A DNA stretch of 34,992 nt from positions 1 through 34,992 of the forward strand of contig CAMYZO010000030.1 in assembly GCA_947303855.1 (NCBI GenBank). Reading direction: 5' to 3'. Numbering within the stretch: position 1 is the first letter of the stretch; each line of letters opens with the position of its first letter. Positions 19,230-25,933 of the stretch are shown here, in pieces. Source of the stretch: an uncultured Prevotellaceae bacterium. Lineage in GTDB: Bacteria > Bacteroidota > Bacteroidia > Bacteroidales > Bacteroidaceae. A program made the translations under genes and the position numbers. Below the pieces are notes generated by a model. The model saw only the letters and a program-made list of their open reading frames with translations. It was not told the origin of the DNA and did no database searches.

Positions 19230-20360
19230 ATGAAAACAGCATGTTTTAGGATAATGATGTTCTTGAGCCTTTGCCTCTCCCTGGGGGCAAGGGCGCAAGA
19301 CACGCACTGGTCAGTGAACATTTATGACTACCAGTACGACATGACGGCTTACCTGGCACTAACCGCCGACGGAGAAGCGGTGGCCGATTACAGTAACTAT
19401 GAGGTCGCTGCCTTTTGCGGCGATGCGTGCCGGGGTGTGGCCACCGTCCAGACGGCTGACGGAAAGAGCTACTGCTACCTGCGCATTCGCAGTAATCAGG
19501 CTTCTGGCGAGACCATCACCTTCAAGGTGTATGTCAAAGACATTGAAAGGGAGGTGGCTGTGGAGAACTACTCCATGACCTTCACCTCGCAAAGTGTACA
19601 GGGTATGCCCAGCAGTCCTGTAACGCTTGACTTCACGATGCCGACCTTCAATCTTGATGAAAATTCAGAAGCCTTCACCGCATCAGGCGGAGCTGCCAAA
19701 GTCACGGTTATGCGTAAGATTACGGCAAATAATTGGAATACCATCTGCCTGCCATTCTCCATGACGAAAACGATGGTTGAGACCATCTTCGGCACATCGG
19801 CAGAGATGGCTGAGTTTGCCGGTTTTGAAACGGTCTATGATAGCAGTAACCCCAACATGCCACAAACCATCACGCTGAACTTCTCAACATACACCTTAGA
19901 CGAAGAGCATCTGTTGACAGCGGGCAAACCGTTCCTCATCAAAACGGACAAAGGATTTGACAGTTTTGAAGTGGAGAACGTTAAGGTTTCTAATTCACTC
20001 ACGCCAACAGTAAAAACTGACAACCACGGAACTTCCGGCCGTTTCGTTGGCACATTTGTCAAGACGAAGGTACCCGAAAATGCGCTGTTTGTCAATGGCG
20101 GTAAGCTATGGTACTCGAAGGGAGAGTCTAACGTTAAAGCTTTCCGTGGCTGGTTTGAATTGGGTGCCGTATTAGGACAGGAGACCAATCTCAACGCACG
20201 ACTCCTTATCAGCATCGATGGTGAGACAACAGGCATCGACAATCTTGAAAGGACGAATGATTCTGAGGACGGAAGAATCTACAACCTCAATGGCCAACGT
20301 GTAAGCCAGGCAGCAGGGGGCTTGTATATTGTAAATGGAAGGAAAATGATGAAACAATAA
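19230..20360 (+). CDS. Secreted T9SS-tailed protein with Prevotella-type TICLPFSM domain
   Basis: 376 aa. Signal peptide of about 22 residues ending ARA/Q. Residues about 25-135 form a beta-rich domain with VAAFCGDACRGVA and a later YCYLRI strand; the three Cys could form a disulfide. Residues about 165-250 contain NNWNTICLPFSMTKT and AGKPFLIKTDKG, a pattern I recall from many uncharacterised surface proteins of Prevotella-like bacteria. The C-terminus (IYNLNGQRV...GLYIVNGRK) is a short T9SS sorting domain. Third gene of the operon: its ATG lies 9 nt after the 2765-aa gene and it ends 12 nt before a small peptide gene. Function unknown; possibly an accessory surface subunit of the two giants. 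Confidence 0.85.
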   Translation: MKTACFRIMMFLSLCLSLGARAQDTHWSVNIYDYQYDMTAYLALTADGEAVADYSNYEVAAFCGDACRGVATVQTADGKSYCYLRIRSNQASGETITFKVYVKDIEREVAVENYSMTFTSQSVQGMPSSPVTLDFTMPTFNLDENSEAFTASGGAAKVTVMRKITANNWNTICLPFSMTKTMVETIFGTSAEMAEFAGFETVYDSSNPNMPQTITLNFSTYTLDEEHLLTAGKPFLIKTDKGFDSFEVENVKVSNSLTPTVKTDNHGTSGRFVGTFVKTKVPENALFVNGGKLWYSKGESNVKAFRGWFELGAVLGQETNLNARLLISIDGETTGIDNLERTNDSEDGRIYNLNGQRVSQAAGGLYIVNGRKMMKQ

Positions 20361-20372
20361 AATGAGGCAACT

Positions 20373-20546
20373 ATGAAAAGACAATATATGGCTCCAGAGA
20401 TAGAAATACTGGAATATAGCACGGAAGAAATGATTGCTACCAGCAGCGTGACGAGTAACAATGGCTTGGATTACGGCGGCATTGACGAAGAAGGAGAAAA
20501 GGAAGCGGAGTCGAGACCGCCAATTGACTTCTTCCTGTTTGAATAA
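20373..20546 (+). CDS. Small 57-aa peptide, operon end (uncharacterised)
   Basis: A 57-codon ORF with ATG at 20373 and TAA at 20544-20546, 12 nt after the preceding T9SS gene. It begins MKRQYMAPEIEILEY, continues EEMIATSSVTSNNGLDYGG (residues 18-36), then a very acidic run (DEEGEKEAESR) and a hydrophobic end (DFFLFE). There is no signal peptide or membrane segment. The layout, MKxxYxxPxxxx...(M/L)xAxS...GxxYGG...acidic tail, resembles short peptides I recall being encoded near T9SS and surface genes in Prevotella and Bacteroides, without an assigned function. The close spacing argues that it is translated with the operon. It could be a secretion cofactor or a peptide precursor; neither is shown. 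Confidence 0.7.
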   Translation: MKRQYMAPEIEILEYSTEEMIATSSVTSNNGLDYGGIDEEGEKEAESRPPIDFFLFE

Positions 20547-20604
20547 ATCCTGCCAAACTTACGAAAAAAACGTTATATTGCAAGGCTATCTCAGAAATTA
20601 TGCG

Positions 20605-20612
20605 TAACTTTG
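20605..20612 (+). promoter_or_regulatory. -7 box of a promoter for dapB and following genes
   Basis: TAACTTTG fits TAnnTTTG and lies 37 nt before the dapB start. No good TTTG is found 19-21 nt upstream; the nearest is ATTG (20577-20580) at a 24-nt gap. The 103-nt spacer around it shows no convincing terminator for the preceding operon, so some read-through into dapB is possible. Confidence 0.5.
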
Positions 20613-20649
20613 CAGGCTGTAATCATTTACTTGAAAAAGCAACGGTATT

Positions 20650-21366
20650 ATGAAGATAGCATTAATAGGCTACGGCAAGATGGGCAAGATGATAGAGCAG
20701 ATTGCCCGCGACCGTGGCCATGAGATTGTAAGTATCATCGACATCGACAACCAGCAGGACTTCGACAGTCCTGAGTTTGCATCGGCCGACGTGGCCATAG
20801 AGTTCACCGCCCCGCAGGCCGCCTACGGCAACTACCTGAAGGCATGGGCCGCAGGGGTGAAGGTGGTCAGCGGCTCAACGGGCTGGATGAAAGAGCACGG
20901 CGACGACGTGCGCCGGCAGTGTACGGAGGGCGGCAAGACCCTGTTCTGGGCCTCCAACTTCTCCATCGGCGTGGCCATCTTCTCGGCCGTCAACCGCTAT
21001 CTTGCCAAGATCATGAACCAGTTCCCGCAGTACGACGTGGAGATGGAGGAGACACACCATGTGCATAAGCTCGACCACCCCAGCGGCACGGCCATCACGC
21101 TGGCCGAGGAGATTGTGGAGCGCATAGACCGTAAGGAGCAGTGGGCCGAGGACACCACCGACCCGAAGCTGCTACGTGTGGACCATATCCGTCGTGGCGA
21201 GGTGCCCGGCATCCACACCATCCGCTACGACTCCGATGCCGACCTCATCACGATTACTCATGACGCCCACTCACGCAAGGGCTTTGCCTTAGGTGCCGTG
21301 CTGGCTGCTGAGTACACCAAGGAGCACCAGGGCCTGCTGACCATCTCGGATATGTTTAAGTTTTAG
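20650..21366 (+). CDS. dapB: 4-hydroxy-tetrahydrodipicolinate reductase
   Basis: 238 aa, the short form of the family (E. coli DapB is about 270 aa). It reduces 4-hydroxy-tetrahydrodipicolinate with NAD(P)H in the lysine/meso-diaminopimelate pathway, supplying peptidoglycan precursors. The Rossmann motif GYGKMG is at residues 7-12. The catalytic signature ETHHVHKLDHPSGTA is present; H136 and K140 correspond to the catalytic His and Lys of E. coli DapB, and the SGT that follows binds substrate. Cytoplasmic. It is first in a run with lepB, a degenerate lepB paralogue and a WbqC-family gene; in my recollection this order recurs in Bacteroidales. A long palindromic repeat separates it from lepB. 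Confidence 0.95.
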   Translation: MKIALIGYGKMGKMIEQIARDRGHEIVSIIDIDNQQDFDSPEFASADVAIEFTAPQAAYGNYLKAWAAGVKVVSGSTGWMKEHGDDVRRQCTEGGKTLFWASNFSIGVAIFSAVNRYLAKIMNQFPQYDVEMEETHHVHKLDHPSGTAITLAEEIVERIDRKEQWAEDTTDPKLLRVDHIRRGEVPGIHTIRYDSDADLITITHDAHSRKGFALGAVLAAEYTKEHQGLLTISDMFKF

Positions 21367-21425
21367 GGCCTATGGGGCCCATAGGGCTCATAAGCCCCAT
21401 AGGCCCCATAGGCCCCATAAGCCCC
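21367..21425. repeat. GGCCCCATA repeat forming a long hairpin between dapB and lepB
   Basis: Directly after the dapB stop codon the spacer is built from variants of a GGCCCCATA / AAGCCCCATA unit. GGCCTATGGGGCC (21367-21379) is the perfect reverse complement of 21402-21414, and an inner GGGCT...AGCCC pair extends the structure. The tract ends in a run of A (21426-21432) 4 nt before the lepB ATG. It may slow transcription, protect the dapB mRNA end, or be a mobile repeat. Confidence 0.75.
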
Positions 21426-21436
21426 AAAAAAATATT

Positions 21437-22864
21437 ATGAAAAAAGAAACTACAAACCCGAAGAGGCAGTGGCTGAAGTTCGGCGTTGTACTGGCCCTCT
21501 ACCTGCTGTTCCTCTATTGGGTAGGCTCATGGTGGGGCCTGCTCATCGTTCCTTTCATCTACGACGTCTATATCACCAAGCGCATCAAGTGGCAGTGGTG
21601 GAAGGAGCAGGAAGGTCCTGTACGCTGGGTGATGTCGTGGGTCGATGCCCTCGTCTTCGCCCTCGTGGCCGTCTACTTCATCAACCTGTTCTTCTTCCAG
21701 AACTACGTCATTCCCTCATCGTCGTTGGAGAAGTCACTGCTCACGGGCGACTACCTCTTTGTGTCGAAGGTGAGCTACGGCCCGCGCATCCCCGAGACGC
21801 CACTGACCATGCCGCTGACACAGCACACCCTGCCCGTGGTAGAGTGCAAGAGCTACATCGACTGGCCTCACTGGGACTACCGCCGGGTGAAAGGTCTGGG
21901 CAAGGTGGAGCTGAACGACATCGTGGTGTTTAACTTCCCCGCCGGCGACACCCTCTGCTCGGCACCGCAGTATCAGGCCTACGACTTCTACCAGATGTGC
22001 TACGGTATAGGCTACCAGCTCTACCCGCAGCGCCCGAACCCCGACTCGCTCACGGCTGAGCAGCGGCTGAAGTACTACCAGACCGTCTATGAGGCCGGAC
22101 GCGCACAGATAGCAGCCAACGCCGCTGAATACGGCGAGATTATCACACGGCCTGCCGACCGCCGCGAGAACTACGTCAAGCGCTGCGTCGGACTGCCCGG
22201 ACAGACGCTGCAGATCAAGAACCGCGTGGTCTACCTGGACGGCAAGCCCAACAAGGAACCCGACAACGTGCAGTACACCTACTACGTCAAACTGCGCCAG
22301 GGACTGCCCGACGAGCTGATGCAGGACCTCGGCATCTCCATGGAAGACCTGATGAGCCTGAACCAGATGGGGTATATGCCGCTGACACAGCATGCCGTCG
22401 ACGTGCTCGGCGCCCGCAAGGACCTGGTGGAGAGCATCAGACTGGTGACCGAGGCCAGCGACATGGACATCTACCCGCTCAATGGCAACAAGCACTGGAC
22501 ACGCGACAACTACGGTCCCGTGTGGATTCCCAAGAAGGGCGAGACGCTGAAGCTGACACTCGACAACCTGCCCGTCTACGAACGCCCCATCCGCACCTAC
22601 GAAGGCAACCAGCTTGACGTGCGCGACGGACGTATCTATATCAACGGGAAAGAGACGAAGGAGTACACCTTCAAGCTGGACTACTACTGGATGCAGGGCG
22701 ACAACCGCCATAACTCTGCCGACTCCCGCTACTGGGGCTTCGTGCCAGAGGACCACATCGTGGGCAAGCCCATCTTCATCTGGTGGAGCAGCGACCCCGA
22801 CCGGCGCGGCGTGAACGGCATACGCTGGAACCGCCTCTTCCGCTTCGTCGACGACATCAAATAA
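21437..22864 (+). CDS. lepB: Signal peptidase I
   Basis: 475 aa, long for LepB but normal for Bacteroidota, which have a large insert between the catalytic boxes. Two membrane segments are visible (about 15-45 and 70-88). The nucleophile box is IPSSSLEKSLLTGDYLFVSK; by alignment with E. coli PSGSM the catalytic Ser is S96, followed by Leu rather than Met as is usual in this phylum. The general base is K248 in NYVKRCVGLPGQ, and the GDNRHNSADSRYWG box begins at 421. The enzyme cleaves signal peptides of Sec and Tat cargo at the periplasmic face of the inner membrane, including the secreted proteins in this window. Start is just after an A-run; no Shine-Dalgarno sequence. Confidence 0.95.
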   Translation: MKKETTNPKRQWLKFGVVLALYLLFLYWVGSWWGLLIVPFIYDVYITKRIKWQWWKEQEGPVRWVMSWVDALVFALVAVYFINLFFFQNYVIPSSSLEKSLLTGDYLFVSKVSYGPRIPETPLTMPLTQHTLPVVECKSYIDWPHWDYRRVKGLGKVELNDIVVFNFPAGDTLCSAPQYQAYDFYQMCYGIGYQLYPQRPNPDSLTAEQRLKYYQTVYEAGRAQIAANAAEYGEIITRPADRRENYVKRCVGLPGQTLQIKNRVVYLDGKPNKEPDNVQYTYYVKLRQGLPDELMQDLGISMEDLMSLNQMGYMPLTQHAVDVLGARKDLVESIRLVTEASDMDIYPLNGNKHWTRDNYGPVWIPKKGETLKLTLDNLPVYERPIRTYEGNQLDVRDGRIYINGKETKEYTFKLDYYWMQGDNRHNSADSRYWGFVPEDHIVGKPIFIWWSSDPDRRGVNGIRWNRLFRFVDDIK

Positions 22865-22873
22865 GCTTTCGTA

Positions 22874-22893
22874 TGCCGCGATAGGCCGCGGCA
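22874..22893. other. Short GC-rich hairpin between lepB and its paralogue
   Basis: TGCCGCG (22874-22880) and CGCGGCA (22887-22893) form a perfect 7-bp stem with a 6-nt loop in the 42-nt spacer. No T-run follows, so it is unlikely to be a full terminator; it may be an mRNA-processing or stabilising hairpin. Confidence 0.5.
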
Positions 22894-22906
22894 CCTTAAC
22901 GAACCT

Positions 22907-23407
22907 ATGCGTAGTACGCTAAAATTCCTTATTGCCTTCAGCGCTGCGATTGTCGTTATGCTTGCGTTCCGCGCGCTGGTCTTTACCATCTACACCGTGC
23001 CTGGCCCGCAGTTAGAGCCAGTGTTCAAGGCGGGCGACCGTGTGATGGTAAACCGCTGGGCATACGGTCTGCGCACAGGGGGCGGCACCATCTTCTCCTA
23101 CGGACGCCTGTGGCAACGCCCGATAGCCAAGGGCGACTGGCTGGCACTCGATGATTCCACCAACCAGGTATTCCTGGCCCGCTGCACGGCTCTGCCGGGC
23201 GACACCATCCGCCAGGAGGGACGCTCCTACATTGTTCCCGGCCGTCAGGCTACCTGCGCGCAACACGATTATTACCAGATTGACTCACTGTCGCTCATCT
23301 GTGAGGAACAGATCATAGGGCGTGTCTTCCTGGTAGTCTATAACCACACGCTGGGTCATCCGCTATGGATGAGCTATGATACAAGCCGATTCCTGTCACC
23401 GCTATGA
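22907..23407 (+). CDS. Degenerate S26-family signal peptidase paralogue, predicted inactive
   Basis: 166 aa with one N-terminal membrane segment (about 5-27) and a recognisable S26 core: YTVPGPQLEPVFKAGDRVMVN lines up with the nucleophile box and LARCTALPGDTIRQEG with the Lys box. The catalytic Ser position is Q35 and the general-base Lys position is A91. The GDNRxNSxDSR box is missing: the sequence goes from YYQID straight to EEQIIGRVFLVVYN, which corresponds to the segment after that box. Both catalytic residues are therefore gone while the fold signature and the reading frame remain, pointing to a retained non-enzymatic role, such as a partner of LepB, rather than fresh decay. It overlaps the WbqC gene by 4 nt (ATGA), suggesting coupled translation. 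Confidence 0.8.
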   Translation: MRSTLKFLIAFSAAIVVMLAFRALVFTIYTVPGPQLEPVFKAGDRVMVNRWAYGLRTGGGTIFSYGRLWQRPIAKGDWLALDDSTNQVFLARCTALPGDTIRQEGRSYIVPGRQATCAQHDYYQIDSLSLICEEQIIGRVFLVVYNHTLGHPLWMSYDTSRFLSPL

Positions 23408-24027
23408 ACGTGCTGCTCAGTACTACGTATTTCGGTCCGGTGCAGTGGTACCAGAAGCTCTGCCGGGCTGACAGGGTGTGGATAGAGGCTTGCGAGAGTT
23501 TTCAGAAACAGACCTACCGCAACCGCTGTGTCATTGCCACCACACAGGGCTGCCAGACACTGACGGTACCCGTGGAGCGGTTCTCACCTCTCACCTCTCA
23601 CCTCTCACCTCAGATACGCGACATCCGCATCAGCGACCACGGCAACTGGCGCCACCTGCACTGGAACGCCCTGCAGTCGGCCTACGGCGAGTCGCCTTTC
23701 TTTGAGTATTATGAGGATGACCTGCGCCCCTTCTTTGAGCGCCGCTGGACATTTTTACTCGATTTCAACGAAGAAATCCGGCAGAAGATGTGTGAGCTGC
23801 TCGACATCCGTCCCAACGTCGGCTATACCCAGGACTATGCCAGGACAACCGAAGACGATGACTTCCGCAACGCCATCCAGCCCAAGCATCCTGCCGCTGA
23901 CGCCACCTTCCAGCCACGGCCTTATTATCAGGTCTACAGCCAGAAGCACGGCTTCCTGCCCAACCTCAGCATCCTCGACCTGCTGATGAACATGGGGCCG
24001 GAGGGCATCTTCTATCTAACAACGTAG
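23404..24027 (+). CDS. WbqC-like family protein
   Basis: 207 aa, matching the WbqC-like family (PF08889) by its N-terminus LLSTTYFGPVQWYQKLCRAD, the YRNRCVIAT strand and the NLSILDLLMNMGPEG C-terminus. WbqC proteins occur in O-antigen and exopolysaccharide clusters in other phyla, but the biochemical role is not settled. Here the gene is coupled to the signal peptidase paralogue by an ATGA overlap and ends 18 nt before the AraC-type regulator. Residues about 59-69 (FSPLTSHLSPQ) come from a heptamer repeat in the DNA and look like an insertion. Cytoplasmic; no signal peptide. Confidence 0.85.
   Translation: MNVLLSTTYFGPVQWYQKLCRADRVWIEACESFQKQTYRNRCVIATTQGCQTLTVPVERFSPLTSHLSPQIRDIRISDHGNWRHLHWNALQSAYGESPFFEYYEDDLRPFFERRWTFLLDFNEEIRQKMCELLDIRPNVGYTQDYARTTEDDDFRNAIQPKHPAADATFQPRPYYQVYSQKHGFLPNLSILDLLMNMGPEGIFYLTT
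23582..23609. repeat. Four perfect TCTCACC heptamers inside the WbqC coding region
   Basis: Four exact copies of TCTCACC, 28 nt, start near codon 60 of the WbqC gene. They share the period and the YTCAYY core of the intergenic heptamers at 85-126. A gain or loss of one unit would shift the frame. Confidence 0.85.
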
Positions 24028-24045
24028 AACTCCAAACAAGGGGGA

Positions 24046-25791
24046 ATGAAAGACGTAACACACCATATTATATATGTTGCCCTGTCGTTGCTGACACTGA
24101 TACTGCCAGCAGAGGCCCAGGCGGTGGCTGCAAACGACAGTCTCTGCCCTATGAGGAAGATTGATGTCGTGAGGCTGCCCGACCTGAACATGGCACGAAC
24201 GGGACACCAGGTGCTCTGCATTGGCAGCGAGCTGACCGTACTGGGTGGTCACACTACGGGCTTTGTGCCCACGGCAACAGCAGAATACCTGAAAGACGAC
24301 AAGTGGCACACAGTGGAGATGACCTACCCGCACGACGATGGGATGTCCGTACAGCTACCGTCGGGGAAGGTGCTCACGGCAGGCGGACACAGCGAAAGCA
24401 TGGGCATCGGCCAGACCTGGGGAGCAGAGCTGTATGACCCCGTCACGCATACGTTTGGCGACTATGGTTGCCTTAGTCAGAAACGCACCATGGCAAGTGG
24501 AGCGGTGACTGACAGCGGGCGCGTTGTCATCAGTGGCAACTGGTATGGCAAGGACGGCATTGAGCTGTACGATGGCAAGTCATCGTTTACCTACGCGAAG
24601 CCTGTCACGGTGCAGCGCTCAACACCCTATATCCTGCGCACGGCCAACGATGATGTGCTCATTTTCGGCAGTCAGAGCCCCTACGGCCACACACTCAGAG
24701 ACAGCACGGCCATCGTAGACCGTCTGCGGGGTGAGCCGTTCAGTGTGCCATTGCTCAAACAGTGGCTCCCCATCAACTACATCATACCACCTGTCCGTCC
24801 CCTTACGGGCTTCATCGGCGACGAGGCACGCGGAGAATATGCCTACCTGCTGTTGGCCATCAAGGGCGTGTGTAACGGGCACTCGCCCAGCGAACATAGC
24901 ACCAAGCAGAAGGCCATCCTCATGGTGCGCGACACCGTGTTCTCAGTGCTTCCCACCGTGTGCCCCATCCCGAAAGAGACCAACATCGGCGGTTCCATCC
25001 ATTGGTACGGTTCCCCCATTGCCGACCGGAAAGCGCAAAAGGCCTACATCGCTGGCATCGACCACGAGAAACGGCTGTATCTGCTCTGCGTGGAATACAC
25101 GAAGCGTCCCGCCCCTTTGACACTCTGTTACACCGACCCGCTTCCCCTTTGCGGTTTCGACACGCCGGTGCTGACCGCTGGCGGCAACTTGGCTATCGTC
25201 GGTGGCAATTACAAAGAGGGGTTCCACAGCACCAACTACGAACCCACGGCCACCGCGTGGCTCATCCGTCTGAACGATGCCGACGAGGCAATAGCTACCG
25301 CCACATTCCCTTGGATATGGGTACTGATAGGCCTGACCATCGTGGCGGCGACAGTTGTACTTGTCGCAAACCGGCATCGTCGCAAACCGGCAGCCCCGGA
25401 GACAGAAGCAGCCACGCCTGTCCCCTCCCGGAAAGAAACAGGCGATGAGCCTGCCCTTTTTGCTCGCATCCACGACCTCATGGTGTGCCGGCAGCTCTTC
25501 CGCAACCCCGAATTGAAGCCCGCCGACCTTGCGGCAGCACTCTCCACCAATGCCCGCTACGTCACCGATGCCATCAAGGCTGCCCGTGGCCAGACGTTCA
25601 CGCAGTATGTCAACGACTGTCGCATCGCCTACGCCCAGCAACTGTTCCGCCTGCATCCCGACAAGAAGATTATGGAAGTGGCCTTCGATGCCGGCTTCAG
25701 CAGCGAGCGCTCCTTCTTCCGCATCTTCAAGACCGCCACAGGCATGACCACGCAAGAGTGGTTACAGAACCATGCCGATTCCGTCGGCTGA
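24046..25791 (+). CDS. Membrane-bound Kelch-propeller/AraC-type one-piece regulator
   Basis: 581 aa. An N-terminal hydrophobic signal or anchor segment (about 7-25, ending AEAQA) is followed by a large periplasmic region with Kelch/galactose-oxidase-like repeats, for example TGHQVLCIGSELTVLGGHT, MSVQLPSGKVLTAGGHS and TMASGAVTDSGRVVISG. A transmembrane helix lies at about 421-443 (WIWVLIGLTIVAATVVLVA), followed by RHRRK, which places the C-terminus in the cytoplasm. Residues about 470-575 form an AraC-family DNA-binding domain: ADLAAALSTNARYVTDAIK is the first helix-turn-helix and IMEVAFDAGFSSERSFFRIF the second. Unlike hybrid two-component regulators of Bacteroides there is no histidine kinase or receiver domain. 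It probably senses an extracytoplasmic ligand and controls nearby surface genes. A short G-rich stretch (AAGGGGGA) precedes the ATG. Start is 18 nt after WbqC. Confidence 0.85.
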   Translation: MKDVTHHIIYVALSLLTLILPAEAQAVAANDSLCPMRKIDVVRLPDLNMARTGHQVLCIGSELTVLGGHTTGFVPTATAEYLKDDKWHTVEMTYPHDDGMSVQLPSGKVLTAGGHSESMGIGQTWGAELYDPVTHTFGDYGCLSQKRTMASGAVTDSGRVVISGNWYGKDGIELYDGKSSFTYAKPVTVQRSTPYILRTANDDVLIFGSQSPYGHTLRDSTAIVDRLRGEPFSVPLLKQWLPINYIIPPVRPLTGFIGDEARGEYAYLLLAIKGVCNGHSPSEHSTKQKAILMVRDTVFSVLPTVCPIPKETNIGGSIHWYGSPIADRKAQKAYIAGIDHEKRLYLLCVEYTKRPAPLTLCYTDPLPLCGFDTPVLTAGGNLAIVGGNYKEGFHSTNYEPTATAWLIRLNDADEAIATATFPWIWVLIGLTIVAATVVLVANRHRRKPAAPETEAATPVPSRKETGDEPALFARIHDLMVCRQLFRNPELKPADLAAALSTNARYVTDAIKAARGQTFTQYVNDCRIAYAQQLFRLHPDKKIMEVAFDAGFSSERSFFRIFKTATGMTTQEWLQNHADSVG

Positions 25792-25818
25792 CGTTCTGTC
25801 TTTACAACCAGACTCTAC

Positions 25819-25855
25819 AAATCGACTGCCAGATTCTGACATTGGCAGTCGATTT
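25819..25855. terminator. Hairpin after the AraC-type regulator gene (terminator-like, also possible operator)
   Basis: AAATCGACTGCCA (25819-25831) pairs perfectly over 13 bp with 25843-25855 around an 11-nt loop. It is followed by TTCCGTTTTT, so it may end the regulator transcript. One arm carries TGGCAGTC, which recurs downstream, so the element may also bind a regulator. Confidence 0.65.
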
Positions 25856-25871
25856 TCCGTTTTTGGCAGTC
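25842..25871 (+). promoter_or_regulatory. Putative AraC-type operator, direct repeat TTGGCAGTC at 21-bp spacing
   Basis: TTGGCAGTC occurs at 25842-25850 and again at 25863-25871, start-to-start exactly 21 bp, i.e. two helical turns. An inverted copy, GACTGCCA, is at 25824-25831. The second direct copy covers the place where the -33 box should be relative to the -7 box at 25891. Direct repeats about 21 bp apart abutting the core promoter are typical of activating AraC-family sites. Confidence 0.55.
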
Positions 25872-25890
25872 CTTATCGCGCTTTTGTTCG

Positions 25891-25898
25891 TATCTTTG
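25891..25898 (+). promoter_or_regulatory. -7 box of the promoter for the 1678-aa surface protein
   Basis: TATCTTTG fits TAnnTTTG, 35 nt before the ATG at 25934. No TTTG lies 19-21 nt upstream; that spot holds TGGCAGTC instead, which suggests a promoter that depends on an activator. Confidence 0.6.
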
Positions 25899-25933
25899 CC
25901 CATAATCGGAACATCAAGAACAAAGAAAATATT

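Noticed and set aside
20560..20580. TTACGAAAAAAACGTTA as another copy of the ATPase leader palindrome
   Set aside because: Only the A-run and short ACG/CGT arms agree; the TCGTA arm is missing, so similarity may be chance.
21734..22894. 386-aa minus-strand open frame opposite lepB
   Set aside because: Shadow frame over conserved catalytic boxes of signal peptidase I; no domain recognised.
25772..25933. N-terminal 54-codon extension of the 1678-aa protein
   Set aside because: It would run through the hairpin, the 21-bp repeat and the -7 box, and would bury the signal peptide; the ATG at 25934 is the start.
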